From: Platycarya strobilacea
Lineage: Eukaryota; Streptophyta; Magnoliopsida; Fagales; Juglandaceae
Reading direction: 5' to 3'
DNA: 64,000 nucleotides
NCBI GenBank assembly: GCA_036898215.1
Contig: CM072546.1
Coordinates: 20,483,877-20,547,876 of the forward strand
Part shown: positions 11,640-23,539 of the stretch, piece after piece
Layout: each line of letters begins with the position of its first letter
How positions within the stretch are numbered: the stretch's first letter is position 1
Made by a program: the position numbers and the translations under genes
Notes under the pieces: model-generated
What the model was told of the DNA's origin: nothing
Databases searched by the model: none
Seen by the model: the letters and a program-made list of their open reading frames with translations, nothing else

Positions 11640-11930
11640 CCCATCATGACATGACTTCTTATCATTCGACGGGAGTCATGTATCGCCTTTCCCGTCGGCA
11701 CTCATATGGGAGTTATGTATCGTCTTCCCCGTCATGACACGAAAACACTTGCGGGAGTTACGTATCGACTTCACCGTCAGTCATGTTAGTCATACAAGAA
11801 TTACTTATCATCTTCCCCGTTATGACACGACTTCTTATTACTCGACAGGAGTTATGTATCGCCTTCCCCGTCAGCACGTCAGTCATACATGAGTTACGTA
11901 TCGTATTCCCCATTGTGACATGTCTTTTCA
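11640..11930. repeat. Degenerate GGGAGTTACGTATCG/CCCCGTC repeats, block 1
   Basis: Five or so imperfect units pair a GGGAGT(T/C)A(C/T)GTATCG half with a TTCCCCGTC half. In the first unit CGACGGG and CCCGTCG can pair across a 17-nt loop. The same pattern is at 16320-16650. Confidence 0.65.
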
Positions 11931-13739
11931 TAATCTTCTTTTTTTTTTTATTCTTATCTTATTCTTGTTTTCTTTTGAAAATTATGAGGTCTTAAAACAA
12001 GTGATTTGTACCATGAAAGATCATGCATGTCCACTTGACTTTACTTGTGCATGATTCATGACTTAAAACATGAAATCTTGTGACGTATCATAAACATGCA
12101 TGAACCACTAGACCTTTCATTCATGGTACATGTATTCATAAGTCACACAATATATAAACATGCTTCAACCATATAGGTCATGCATATTTTTTTTTATAAA
12201 AAAATGCATCTTATGGAAGCATAAACAAATTTTCAAAAAGAAACCATCTATCTTTAGCCCTAAATACTATAAGGTCGAATACTACCATACATATCAACTT
12301 TCAATTTATTTTCTTCCTTTTCTTAAAATGAATTTATTTTCTCTTTAGCGTGTCATGGAAATTTCATACATAGGCTAATCAAGCCATGGCTGATCCACCC
12401 CTTTATCTCTTAATTTATTTTTCTTCAAGAAATTCAACAACCTTAATTAAAACACAGGAGTTTCAAGAAATTAGGCAACCTTAACTTTAATATATGCATA
12501 GGGCCGAATATCCTTATATAACGCAATCCAAATTTCTTTGCACTTCCTTAGAATCATCTTACTTTATTATTACCGTACTTTGAAAAGTTAGAACTAAGGG
12601 AAAACAACCCTAGCCGAAACTCACATAACCAACCACTTATGTTTTAATTGCATATTTTATTCAAGTTAATTTTTTATTCACTAAATCTTATTTCTTCCAT
12701 TACTCTTTAAGGAAACTAATCCATTAAATCTCCTTCCATCAATTAATTTAATTATCATACCATGGATCTAAAATAAACTGATAACACTATGTGAAATACA
12801 CTTAGGGTTGAAACCCTTAAACCCTTTAAACCCTTGCAAGTCTCAAAATTTCATTATTTTATAAACCAAATCTTCTCATATCAATCCTCTAAATTTCATC
12901 TATAGTTCCATAGAATAGATCCTTACTTAACTAAAAATTTCCTCCAAGTATTCATTATTTTTATATAAAGTATCTTATTTCAATAGACTAATCTCACAAT
13001 AGGCATGATATTCATTTAACAAGTCAATTTATTTCATACTACATCTAATACATAAATAATTGCTAAGATCATGTTATAGATGCACTTACCAATTTTTTTC
13101 CAAAATAACTAACTTATGAGAAGGTCTTGCCTTGCCATAAAATCCCTTAAATCTCACCTAAAGCCTTTGGAATTGAGTTTTTATACTAGGTGAGAGTATG
13201 GAGAGGGTTTTTCTTTTGGTATGACTTTGAGTTTTGGAGTAGAAGAAGTGAGAGAAATTCTCAAGGGTTAGTCAACCATCCTATATAGGTGGAAGTGGAG
13301 AAGGTTTTCTAGAAGTCCAAGTGTGTTCCATGGCCGTGTGCCACATGTGCTCCCTTTAGTTTTAGGTCATCATTCTCCCTTGATAGTAAACTTGGTTGGC
13401 AAGCAAGGTGGCAAGGGTTTTCCCTTGTGCCACCTCATAGATAAGGCCAAAACCATAGATATGGATTTCACTTGTGATTGAGAACAATCTAGAATGAGAC
13501 AAGTGGGGTCTTTGACCAACTCAAATCCCATAGGATGCCATACGAATTCTCCTCAACTTACATGCCTCAATCGCCAAGTGTTTATACATGTGTCATGCTA
13601 ATGGATTGTGTTCAAATATTTTTCAAAAAGGGGTCAAGACAAAGGCGGTGCAAGTTTCCTTGCCTGAGTCGTTGCTGTGTTCACCATGCTTAAGTTGATT
13701 TCATCAACTTCAAACCCTATTTTGTCCATGATTTAATCA

Positions 13740-13870
13740 ATATCTCTCTTAAAACTCAAAACATAAAGTTGTATATATTTCGCTTAGGGTTTTATAGCAT
13801 ATTGAATCATCTCATTTAGAGATCATATGAGAGAGTTATTCCCAGAATATCAAAAGATGTCAAAACTGTC
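13740..13870 (-). repeat. Shared LTR block, copy 2
   Basis: Reverse-strand counterpart of 1950-2083 (TATCTCT..AAAACTCAAAACATAAAGTT..ATTGAATCATCTCATTTAGAGATC..GAGAGTTAT..). It lies inside the long LTR-like repeat. Confidence 0.6.
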
Positions 13871-14320
13871 TAAAATTGCCTAATCCGATTACATCATGTG
13901 GTATATTCCTTACTTGTACTACTTGACTTCCTAACTCCAGGTTCTACACAATATCTCCTTGAACTTCAAAAGGCCATATCTTTTCATCATGCCAAGTGTC
14001 GACTTTTAGTATGAAACCAATTAGAACAATGTTAATTGACACCCTTAGTTTATATATGTACAAGAAATTCTAGAAGAACACTTGAACCCACTGTTGTCAA
14101 ACAATGTGTCCTACTTAGGTTGTAGGGTAATCATCTCCTTTCTTCTAGACTTGGTTGGCAAGTAACATTACTTAAGGCTTATATTGATACCATTTGTCCC
14201 CATATTTGGCAAGTTTTCATAGATGTTACAAAAATATAACAAGAGGACAAACTCAAAGTCAATTTCTTCCAAGGCCTAAGTCGGTGCTTATTTGTTTCCA
14301 GATTTTATCCCTGCTTAAGC

Positions 14321-14452
14321 CAGTATCTCTTAAAATTCAAAACATTAAAGTTGTAGATATTTCTCGTAGTGTACCATAACATCTTAAATCATTTCAATCT
14401 GAGATCAAATGAGAAAGTTATGCCAAGATTACCAAGAGATGTTGAAACTGTC
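14321..14452 (-). repeat. Shared LTR block, copy 3
   Basis: On the minus strand it reads GACAGTTTCAACATCTCTTG, then GGCATAACTTTCTCAT and GATTGAAATGATTTAAGATG, closely matching 1950-2083 on the plus strand. Confidence 0.65.
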
Positions 14453-14841
14453 AAAATTACCCAATCTGATTTCTTCCATGGAATATACTTTGCTTGATTC
14501 CTTGAAACTCTATGCAAGTCTAACTCTTCTTTTCACACTATAATTTCTTATAATTCTAATTAAACAAAAGTTGTCTTGGTGCCAAGTGTCTCTAATGATT
14601 ATTCAAACACTTAGGTGTTTCCCAAATATTTTTCCTCCAATACATATAAGCTTGTTATTAAAAATAAGATCCATAAGAAATATATATTTCCAAACAGTTC
14701 CAAAGAATGACTAAATAAAAGATAACCATTCTTATCATGAGGAAAATTCAATAGGAAAAAAATTTGGATTATTACATAATACATTGCTAAATGGTCTATT
14801 CTTATAATGTCTGTGTATATTGTTACATTTAGTTAGTAAAC

Positions 14842-15382
14842 ATGTCTACTTTTAGGGAGAATATATATATATCTTTAAATAACAACATTATCTGCAACAA
14901 GTGGGTCTACAAGATCAAACAAAAGCTTGATGGTTTTGTTGATCATTTTGAAGCTTGGTTAGTTGTTAAGGGGTTGAACAAGTTAATGGATTTGATTACA
15001 CTGACACATTCAGCCCAGTCTTCAAACCCTTAACTACTCGAGTCATCTTATGCTTGGAAAACTAGTTTGGTTGGCATATTCGTCAATTAGATGTGTCCAA
15101 TGCTCTCCTCCATGGTTCTATTCTTGAAGAAGTATACATGGAGCAGCCCAAGGATTTAAGAATGCCACTCATCCTCACCATGTGTGTAAATTACACAAGG
15201 CAATTTATGATCTAACGCAAGCCCCTCAAGCTTGATTTAATTGGTTCTCTACCTATCTATTGGAGCTTGGCTTTACCAGTTCATTAGTTGATTCCTCCCT
15301 ATTTCTGTATCTAAAGGGTGCTGTCAAACTTTATTTTTTATTATATGTGAATGACATTACTTTTACAGGAACTCACATTGAT
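14842..15382 (+). pseudogene. Old Copia reverse transcriptase, left fragment
   Basis: Translation gives CNKWVYKIKQKLDGFVDHF, then QLDVSNALLHGSILEEVYMEQ-like and LHKAIYDL..QAP motifs in shifted frames, ending at YVNDITFTGTHID. The YVDD box reads YVND. The fragment stops at TTGAT (15378-15382), where a solo LTR begins; the reading resumes after the same five bases at 26583. The upstream part of the element is missing. Confidence 0.8.
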
Positions 15383-16319
15383 TGTGATGTCCACAATTTA
15401 GATTTGGAGATTTAACGTAAATTGAAGAATTAGAATAAGTAACACTAGACTACTTACCCCTATAAATATCGGAAGTTCAATGCATGCATCTAAACTTATT
15501 ATCATATGTAATGTAATTCGCAGCAGATAGAAGTCTAAATTAAAAAATTACAGAAAAATCTAATGATAACATGGTAGAAACATAACCTTCATACAATATA
15601 ATATTTACATCACAACATTTTCTCATTACATATCATAACCCAGTTAGTTTTTTCAGTCATAACAATACATAATTTATTAAAATAACATCTTTGGAGTCAT
15701 CTAGACTCCTTCTTTACATTTGAAAATCCTCTCCAGTACCGAAACTTATCCATACTGATATCAAAATTTCTTTGAAGGTATTGCCCATACGGGGTCTTAT
15801 AAACTCCGCATAGGAATAATGAGCCATCTAAACCCAATACTAAACAGCATCCGACACACTGTCGCTCAACTGATGTGACGGATGCATAATGGTTCCAAAT
15901 CTCCGTCAAGAAATCATATGCGGGAGAAGCAAAATAGTCAAAAAGAAGGTAATCAGTGAGCCCCTCAAGACTCCACTAAGTCCCTTGAGTTATCAAGATC
16001 TTGCCTTTCTTTGTCATGTTGTCCTACAGTAATAATTAAATTTTCCAAAAAAAAGACAGAAATATACAAGAGTGAAATTTCATCAAAAATCTCAGTAAGT
16101 ACACAGTTAACAAAAGTAAGGCATAGACATAACAAGATATGAGCATACATGACAGGTATCAAAAACATATAACTTATGAAATGCTTCATGTGACACATGC
16201 ATGACTTACGTTCGCCTTTCCTATACCGACTTATACCTTACATGGATCCACTATCTTTTCTTAAAGTTCTTATTTCATTTATATATTTTTCTTAATCTTG
16301 TTAGTCTTACTTATTTCTT

Positions 16320-16650
16320 AACTTCAATAGACGTTACGTATCGTCGCTCCTGTCTGATTTTTTTAGCATGATACGTCAGCTTAAGTCATACATATACTCG
16401 TCAGTCGTCCGGACGTTACATATCACCGTCTTCATCACGACAAGTCTCGTGTCAGTCATACAGGTGCTACGTATGGTCATCTCCATCGTGACACAGAAAG
16501 ACTTATCTAGTCATGTCAGTCATCCGGATGTTACGTATTGCAGTTCTCATCATTACACAATTTTTATTTTACGACGAACGTTACGTATCGTCGTCTCCGT
16601 CGGCACGCCAGTCATATGGAAGTTGTGTATCTTCATCCCCGTCATGATGT
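16320..16650. repeat. Degenerate GTTACGTATCG repeats, block 2
   Basis: Units such as GACGTTACGTATCGTCG and GAACGTTACGTATCGTCG alternate with CCCGTCATGA and AGTCAT words, the same style as block 1 at 11640-11930. Confidence 0.6.
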
Positions 16651-18280
16651 GACTTTAGACTTATCTTATCTTGATTATGTTGTTATAAAATCTTCTTATC
16701 TTATTTTCTTAAAATAAACGTCATGACTTATGACAATACTTATGTGACAAACAGAGACATAGATATACCCTTAGATTTTTGAATGCATATTTCATGTTCA
16801 TATAAGTCCTATGACGTATAGAAATGGCCATTATAACATACATCATGTTCATATACATTTATGCCAAATAACTTGGTAACATCAAAATATAACAAATACG
16901 CTTAAAAGATTAAATAAAATAATAAAATACTAAATCCAAGAGGGCTGACCGAACATTCTATAGGGTTCAAAATTTCTTTTCTTTTATGTTAGTCTTACTA
17001 AATATTTAATTTTTATTTTACCAAAATTTCCATAATCTCAATAATTGGTTTTAAACCAAAATACCTAAGTGTTCTTTAGTTATTTCACCAACAATTTCAC
17101 ATATTATTATTCTTGTAATTTTCCAAGTAAATTAAAATTTCTAATCTTATCATAATTATTTAAATAACATCCAAATTACTAAAATCAAAGAGATAGGAAT
17201 TTAAATTAAAAAATTCACCCTTAAACCCTTATTAGGTCGAAACCCTCTAGGGTTGATTTTCCTATTTTTTTTGTCACTCCAATGCTTCTCCTATTTTCAC
17301 ATTAATTTCTTAATATATCATACTAAAATATTTTCTTATGTTCTTATAATTTTCCTTAGTATTTTCCCAAAACAAAAACTAAGTTAAACTTAACTTGAAT
17401 TCATACAAACACTTAGACAAAATTTAAGTTCAAAAGAGTAACAAACATAATCTAACATTCAAATCAAATATTCTATACCAAGATTAAGTTAAATTGTGTA
17501 CTTACAAATTTCTCCAAACTTAAATTGGCAAGTTGAATAAGCCTTTGAAAATTTGTCCTTCAATATGCTCAAAAATACTCTCTTTTGGTATCTAGGAAGT
17601 GAAGTGATTGAAAGAAGGGTTTTTGGTTACTTTTTCCTTGGTAGAGTTGTGTGTTTTCCAAAGGGAAATGTTGAACTCAAGGTTTCAAGTTTCATGTAAA
17701 TCTACAAATGGATTTTGATGATAACAAATGAATCCAAAACATAAAGGAGTCTCAAGCTCAAGTTGTCCACACAATATAATCAAGCACATCAAGGAAGCAA
17801 GTATGAGCAAGAAGGGAACAAGTTCACATTAAAATCATAGAGTAATGTTGTAAATCTCTTAAAAATTCAAAATTAAGATTAAGGCTCAAAATTAATATTT
17901 TATCATAAAGCATTAAAATACATTTTCCACATATGCATGAATATTTTGAAAATTAAATTTGAAAATTTTGAAAGATGATTGATTGTCATCTTTCACATGT
18001 GCATGACATGATTAAAAGTTTAAACTTTGAAAATATTAAGATGATTGATTGTCATCTTTCACATGTGCATGTTTTATTTGAATATTTTCAAAAGTGGTGG
18101 ATGATTTTCTTGACTTATGCAAAAGGTAGATGTCTTTATTTGAAAATTTTGAAAAGTAAAGTGTGCTCCTTTTGTCACATGCAAAAAGTAAAAATATTAG
18201 ATTTGAAATTTTTGAAAAGTAAATGATGATGTTTTTGACATGGGAATCTTTTCAAATTTGAAATTGAAAAATCATTTGCC

Positions 18281-18290
18281 TATAAATAGC
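18281..18290 (+). promoter_or_regulatory. TATA box of E1 5' LTR
   Basis: TATAAATAGC is conserved at the same LTR position in the other three SIRE-like LTRs (24851-24860; minus strand 43157-43166 and 50532-50541). Confidence 0.7.
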
Positions 18291-18529
18291 TCACTTGAGT
18301 TTTGCAAAATTCACAACAAGAGCTTACACATCTATTGCTAAGTTTTGCATCATATATTCAAAGCTCTCATTCTCTCTTTTCTAAAGTTTTGAGCCTTAAT
18401 TCTTGTTCTTGTTGAGAGAGATATAGATTGCGCTGTATTGTTTCTATCTCACTCATTGAGGAGTGTACTTTGATAGTCTACCTACTATCAACTCTTGTAT
18501 TTGTAAAAGGGTGTGTATAACCCTTGTGT

Positions 18530-18665
18530 GTGTAGAAGGTATTCTACACGGGGAATAGTTAAATCACCAAGTGTGAGGTGATTGGAAGTGTAGAAGGTGT
18601 TCTACACGGGGAATAGTTAAATCACCAAGTGTAAGGTGATTGGAAGTGTAGAGGGTGTTCTACAC
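18530..18665 (+). repeat. Tandem hairpin array in E1 5' LTR
   Basis: About 2.3 copies of a 58-bp unit. Each unit has one hairpin GTGTAGAA-GGTR-TTCTACAC (8-bp stem, 4-nt loop) and a second AATCACC-loop-GGTGATT (7-bp stem). The third, partial unit has GTGTAGA..TCTACAC. The array lies about 250 bp downstream of the TATA box, so it is expected within the transcript. It is present in all four SIRE-like LTRs. Confidence 0.85.
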
Positions 18666-18958
18666 GGATTCTTTGGAGCGGTGCTGCTCAAAGGTGTAAT
18701 AGGTTTCTATCTCCACCTAAAGGAGATTGAATAGTGGATTTGGGAATCCTCAAGAGGTAGTTTGAGGCGACGACGTAGGCAGTGGGGCCGAACCTCGTTA
18801 ACATACTGAGTTTGCTTCTCTCTTACTCTTACTATTTATATTTATTGTTGTTTCATATTTTGTTTATATTTTATATTATATATTTGATTTATAATTTTTA
18901 TTTTTTTTAAATACAACTCAATTCACCCCCCTCTTGTATTAGTCATCTGGGCAACAAT

Positions 18959-18970
18959 TGGTATCAGAGC
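18959..18970 (+). other. Primer-binding site of E1 (initiator tRNA-Met type)
   Basis: TGGTATCAGAGC, two bases after the LTR, is the usual plant Copia primer site complementary to the 3' end of initiator tRNA-Met. A second, mutated copy (TGGTATCAAAGC) lies at 19149-19160. Confidence 0.85.
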
Positions 18971-19148
18971 TAGTTGACATGTACTGTTCACACAGGCAGA
19001 TCACTCATGGGAACTCTCGCTTGTGACTGTGTCACCGAAGCAAGACTTTCCGACCATGGGTGACGGTGCACCGGTAGAGACGGTGGCCGGCTAGTCTGGT
19101 AGGTACAGTTGTTAGGTGACATAGGTGCGGCCTATGGTCAGTAACAAT
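18971..19148 (+). other. Extra GC-richer leader segment in E1 between two primer-site copies
   Basis: E2 goes directly from its single primer site into GAGCTCTATTATAAG. E1 has about 190 bp more, bounded by the two primer-site copies. The segment (CACACAGGCAGATCACTC.. to ..GGCCTATGGTCAG) is richer in GC than the surrounding leader. Confidence 0.7.
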
Positions 19149-19204
19149 TGGTATCAAAGCTAGAGCTCTATTATAAGATTAACTATCTTTTGAGTTAAGA
19201 TCTT

Positions 19205-20839
19205 ATGGCTAACATTACAACTTCATTTGGTGAAGGTCAATCTAGCAGTCGGCCTCCACTCTTTTGCTGAGATAATTACTCATTCTGGAAAGTTAGAATG
19301 AGAATATTCCTTCAGGCTCAAGGTCGAGAAATCTGGAAATGCATTGTAAATGGACCTTATATTCCAACAAAAGTGGTTGATGGAGTAAAGGTCAAAAAGG
19401 AAGAAGAAGAGTTTAATCGTGAAGACGATAGACTTTATACTTTGAATTTAACTGCTATGAATTTATTATATAATGCTCTCAATGGTAATGAATTTAATAG
19501 AGTAATGACTTGTGCTACAGCAAAGGAAATTTGGGATAACTTGGAAGTTACTTATGAAGGAACTTCTCAAGTGAAGGAATCAAAAATTTATATTCTTACT
19601 CATGAATATGAAATGTTTAAGATGAATGATGATGAATCTATTTCTAGTATGTACACTCGTTTTACTAACATTATAAACAGTTTGACAGCTCTTGGCAAAA
19701 TTTATTCCAAAGTGGAGATAGTAAGAAAAATTCTCAACTCTCTACCAAAACGTTGGGAATTAAAAGTGACAGCGATTCTTGAAACTAGAGACCTCAAGAA
19801 GCTCGAAGTGAATGAACTCATCGGGTCACTTATCACCCATGAGTATACATTGAAAAGAGGAGAAGAAGAAGGAAAGCCAAAGAAAAGCTTGGCACTCAAA
19901 GCTGTTCCACATGAAAGTGAAAGTGATGAAGATGAGGAAAATGACGACAAAGATGAAGAAGTTGCGATGATAATAAGAAGAATTCAGAGGTTCTTAAAGA
20001 AAAATAAAACTCCTCCAAGGAAATCCTTCAATAAGTTTTCCAAGAAAAATTCAGGTAAAAATGACACTTTAATTTGTTATCAATGTAATAAATCTGGTCA
20101 TATCAAGCCAGATTGTCCTCTGCTAAAGAAAGATCGAAACAAAGGCAAAAAAGCAATGAAAGCTACGTGGGATGATGATTCAAGTAGCTCAGATAGTGAA
20201 GCAAGCAATGGAAAATCAGCAAATCTTTGTCTTATGGCTAAAGATGACATTGAGGTAACAAATCTTGATAATATTGAAGATCCTTCATATGAAGAATTGC
20301 AAAATATTTTAAAAGAGGTATATGAGGAATTTGAAAATTTGGGTATCAAATATACTGCTTTGAAAAAGAAAAATTCTTCTTTAACAAATGAAATTGATAT
20401 TTTAAGAAAAGAAAGTATTGTTTTGAAAGATGAAAATCTTGAGTTGAAGAAAAAGAAAACTGATTTAGAAAATATTATTGAAAACTTTACGAATGGAAAA
20501 AGAAATTTTGAAAAACTTCTTTGTAGTCAAAGATGTGTTTTTGATAAGGCAGGCTTGGGATATAAGCCAAAACAAAAATACAAATCTTATAAAAACTTCT
20601 TTGATAATCCTTCTACATCAAAATCCAATATTCAAAATTCTTTTCTTAAAAATAATTTTGTTAAAAAAGGATACTATTATAATCACTCAAGTTCTTCATA
20701 TATGTCACATGCTATTTGCAGTTTTTGTAATAAAAATGGTCATAATTATCTTGCTTGTCCTATTAGAAGAAAACATACAATGACTATTAGGGCCATATGG
20801 GTACCTAAACATCTTGTTTCTTCTAATACTAATAAATAA
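19205..20839 (+). pseudogene. E1 gag, nearly complete, one early stop
   Basis: The start ATG at 19205 is placed by alignment with E2 gag (MANI..SFGEGQSSSRPPLFC). Codon 22 is TGA (19268-19270) where E2 has GGA; beyond it the frame stays open to TAA at 20837-20839. An internal ATG at 19298 would allow a 513-residue product. The protein has the UBN2-type Copia gag region (NLEVTYEGTSQVKESKI, FKMNDDESISSMYTRF) and two zinc knuckles, CYQCNKSGHIKPDC and CSFCNKNGHNYLAC, with an acidic and coiled-coil stretch between them. Total length of about 544 codons matches E2 (543). Confidence 0.88.
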
Positions 20840-20884
20840 AGGACCCAAAGAACTTGGGTACCATAAATTATTTTTAATTGCTTT

Positions 20885-22611
20885 TGTAGGTATGCATGAA
20901 GTATTCTACAGGTAAAAATAAATGATTTTTAGACAACGGATGCTCAAGATACGTGACAGAAGACAAAACTAAATTCATTGACTTCACTTCTAAAGAAAAA
21001 GGATGTGTGATATTTGGAGACAATTCAAAATAAAAGATCATAGAAATAGAAGGAAAGATCATCAAGACTTAGTACAAGATGCAACCAAATAGTGGAAACA
21101 TGTGAAAGATCATCTAGCGGAATAAATTCTAGGAGAACCTTCACGAGGTGTAAGTACTCGATCATCTCTTAGAAATATTTGCAATCATACGGCTTTTCTA
21201 TCTTAGATTGAACCTAAAAATATTGATGAAGCACTTCTTGATGAATCTTAGATTCTAGCTATGCAAGAAGAGCTTAATCAATTTGAAAAAAAAAATGATG
21301 TTTGAACACTTGTTCCTAAACCCAAAAATCATACTATTATTGGAACAAAATGGGTTTTTAGAAACAAGAAAGATGAGTCCGGAGTCATTACTAGAAATAA
21401 AGCTCGACTTGTGGCCCAAGGTTTCAATCAAGAAGAAGGAATCAATTATGATGAGACATATGCACCAATCGCAAGATTAGAAGTTATTCGAATGCTACTT
21501 ACATATGCTTGTTATAAAGATTTTGAACTTTTTCAAATGGATGTTAAAAGTGTTTTCTTAAATAGTTTTTTTATTGAAAAATGTTTTTCAAGAAGAAAGA
21601 TTGATATAATTCTTTTGATCAAGTATGAATAGAATGATATTCTTCTAATTCAAATTTATGTAGATGATATAATATTTGGTGTTACTAATGAAAATATGTG
21701 TCAAAATTTTGTTAAGAATATGCAGGAAAAATTTGAAATGAGCATGATGGGAGAACTTAATTTCTTTCTCGGATTGTAAATCAAGCAAGCAAAAAGTGGA
21801 ACATTTATTAATCAGTCAAAATATATCAAAGAGTTACTCAAAATTTGAGATGGAATGTGCGAAGGTAATTGAAACATCAATGAGTCCAACCACTAAACTT
21901 GATAAAGATGAAAGCGGTAAGCCAGTTGACTCAAATGTATATCGAGGTATGATTAGTAGTTTATAATATTTGATAACTAGTAGACCTGATATTATGTTCA
22001 GTGTATGTTTATGTGCACGTTTTCAATTATTTCCAAAACAATCTCATTTGATTGCAGTCAAGCGGATTTTTAGATATTTTGCCAGTACCATTGACTTAGA
22101 GTTATGGTATCCTAAACACACTTCTTTCGATCTTATTAGTTATTCAGGTACCGATTATACTGGTTGCAAAGTTGATCGAAAAAGTTTTAGTAGAACATGT
22201 CATTTCTTAGGTCATGCACTTGTTTCATAATTTAGTAAAAAGAAAATTCTGTTGCATTATCTATTACTGAGGCAGAATATGTTGCTGCGCGTAGTTATTG
22301 TGCTCAAGTTCTTTACATGAAGCAACAACTTGAGGATTTTAAACTTATGTACAATCACATTTCAATCAAATGTGATAAATATAAGTGCTATAAATTTTTC
22401 GAAAAACCCAATACAACATTCTAGAATTAAGCATATTGAAATATGATATCATTTTTTTTTTTGAGATCATGTGCAGAAAGGCGATATAGTACTGGAGTTC
22501 ACAAACACACACGATCAGTTAGCAGATATATTCACAAAACCCTTACCAGAAGATAGATTATGTATGATTAGAAGAGAAATAGGTATGATGCATGTTATGA
22601 ATATCTCTTGA
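20885..22611 (+). pseudogene. E1 pol, internally deleted (no integrase) and broken
   Basis: Protease is seen as FLDNGCSRYVTEDKTKF near 20927, preceded by a stop where E2 has W. At about 21060 the sequence jumps from the protease region directly to KDHQDLVQDATK, so GAG-pre-integrase and integrase (more than 1.4 kb in E2) are deleted. RT follows (GTKWVFRNKKDESGV, FQMDVKSVFLNSF), with a second deletion of about 55 codons after FLNSFF that removes the LYGLKQAPRAWY region. YVDDIIFG and RNase H motifs are still readable among many stops. The stop at 22609-22611 corresponds to the pol end of E2. Confidence 0.85.
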
Positions 22612-22660
22612 AAGATAGATCAGAGTTCATAAAAATAGAGAGATATTTTTTTAAATACTT

Positions 22661-23098
22661 TTACATAAACTTGAGGTTCTTAGCCTCATGTTTGAGACGC
22701 TCATTCTCTTTATACAATATCATGTCATTCCTATCCATGGGAACTGGTAAGCAGAATGAAGAATCCAATAGAGATTTCAACTTTTTATTCTTCTACCGAA
22801 GGATTCCTTCCCTTGTGTGAGACTCTTGAACAATTCGTTGAAGTACAACAATTTGTTCTTTAAGCTTTTCAACCTCATGATTTTTGACTTGTAGCCGCTG
22901 GGAAAAAGCGACAATAGAGGATGAGTAGCGAGTCCCGAGACTCACCAAGTCGTAGATAGCATCAGAGTCTGGCTTATTAGCCAAACTATTGTTCTCTTGC
23001 TGCAACATGGCGCCAATGGTAGCTGCAGAAAGGACATGAGATTGAGATGTAGAATACCTTATGGATGCATCTAGAGGAATGTTAGAAGAATGAGCCAT
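22661..23098 (-). pseudogene. E1 antisense ORF: coiled-coil protein of unknown function, one internal stop
   Basis: On the strand opposite to gag and pol, ATG at 23098 (MAHSS) and a final TAA at 22661-22663 (AKNLKFM end) bound 145 codons in one frame, with a single TAG at 22793-22795. It aligns codon for codon with the E2 antisense ORF (44560-45000) apart from two small gaps near the N terminus. About 55-60% of residues are identical; the strongest run is LGTRYSSSIVAFS, and the C termini AKNLKFM and AKRLKFL match. The central part is coiled-coil-like. It converges on pol with 49 bp between stops. I do not recognise the family. Confidence 0.7.
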
Positions 23099-23200
23099 TG
23101 AGAAAAGAATTGAAAACTTAAAGCGAGAATATTGAAGGAATGCAGATGAGTTATAGAGATCAGAATAAGATTTGATGCAAATCGGATGAATTTTAAAACT

Positions 23201-23210
23201 GATTTTATAG
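23201..23210 (-). promoter_or_regulatory. TATA-like box upstream of the E1 antisense ORF
   Basis: CTATAAAATC on the minus strand, about 105 bp before the ATG. E2 has CTATAAGA at the matching place (44468-44475), and the leaders between box and ATG share TTTGCATCAA/TTCGCATCAA and the TTTTCTCAATGGCTC/TTTTTTCAATGGCTC start context. Confidence 0.5.
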
Positions 23211-23245
23211 AGATAGCATAAAGAATAAGACAAACTATTGTCTTT

Positions 23246-23434
23246 TCAAATCTTATTAGTCAAAAGAAATATAAAATATGCTGGACACACATTGTCAAAA
23301 GTTTTCTTACTTAAAAAACGGTTCTCTGCTCCTATCATGGCATTGACGGCCTTAGGAGAGAAGATTGATGGTTGATGCGTCAAGGGTTCCTGATTCAAGT
23401 CTGGAACATTAGTGGAAGAGAATTGTTCGGCCAT
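23246..23434 (-). CDS. Possible upstream antisense exon or ORF in E1, unknown
   Basis: A 62-codon frame on the minus strand begins MAEQFSSTNVPDLNQEPLT and lies just upstream of the TATA-like box of the antisense ORF. A donor-like AA|GTAAGA follows AENRFL. I find no counterpart in E2, so this may be a chance frame or a part lost from E2. No family is recognised. Confidence 0.25.
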   Translation of the reverse strand: MAEQFSSTNVPDLNQEPLTHQPSIFSPKAVNAMIGAENRFLSKKTFDNVCPAYFIFLLTNKI

Positions 23435-23539
23435 TCTATCGTTATGGAGAAACAGAACTTAGGTCAAGAAGCAATGTTTTTTTTTTTGTATCCGATTGGT
23501 GAAAATGATTTTTTTTTATAGAAACTCAGAGCTTTCAAA

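Larger units (their letters stand above)
11011..14776. repeat. Long LTR-like repeat (Ty3 type), related to the solo LTR at 15383
   Basis: It starts TGTAGGACCC and ends GGATTATTACA, giving TGTA/TACA termini like the solo LTR (ending GGGTTATTACA). Both contain GTTACGTATCG-type repeats (11640-11930 here, 16320-16650 there) and the shared LTR block. An internal direct duplication places two copies of the shared block about 580 bp apart (13740-13870, 14321-14452). No matching 5-bp target repeat was found (TATTC left, TAATA right), so the left boundary is uncertain. No coding capacity is seen. Confidence 0.55.
17669..18956 (+). repeat. 5' LTR of E1
   Basis: TGTTGAACTC..GGGCAACA, 1288 bp, with TATAAATAGC at 18281-18290 and a hairpin array at 18530-18665. 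Confidence 0.9.

Noticed and set aside
18530..18665. Hairpin array as a CRISPR array
   Set aside because: Units are contiguous without unique spacers and lie in a plant LTR.
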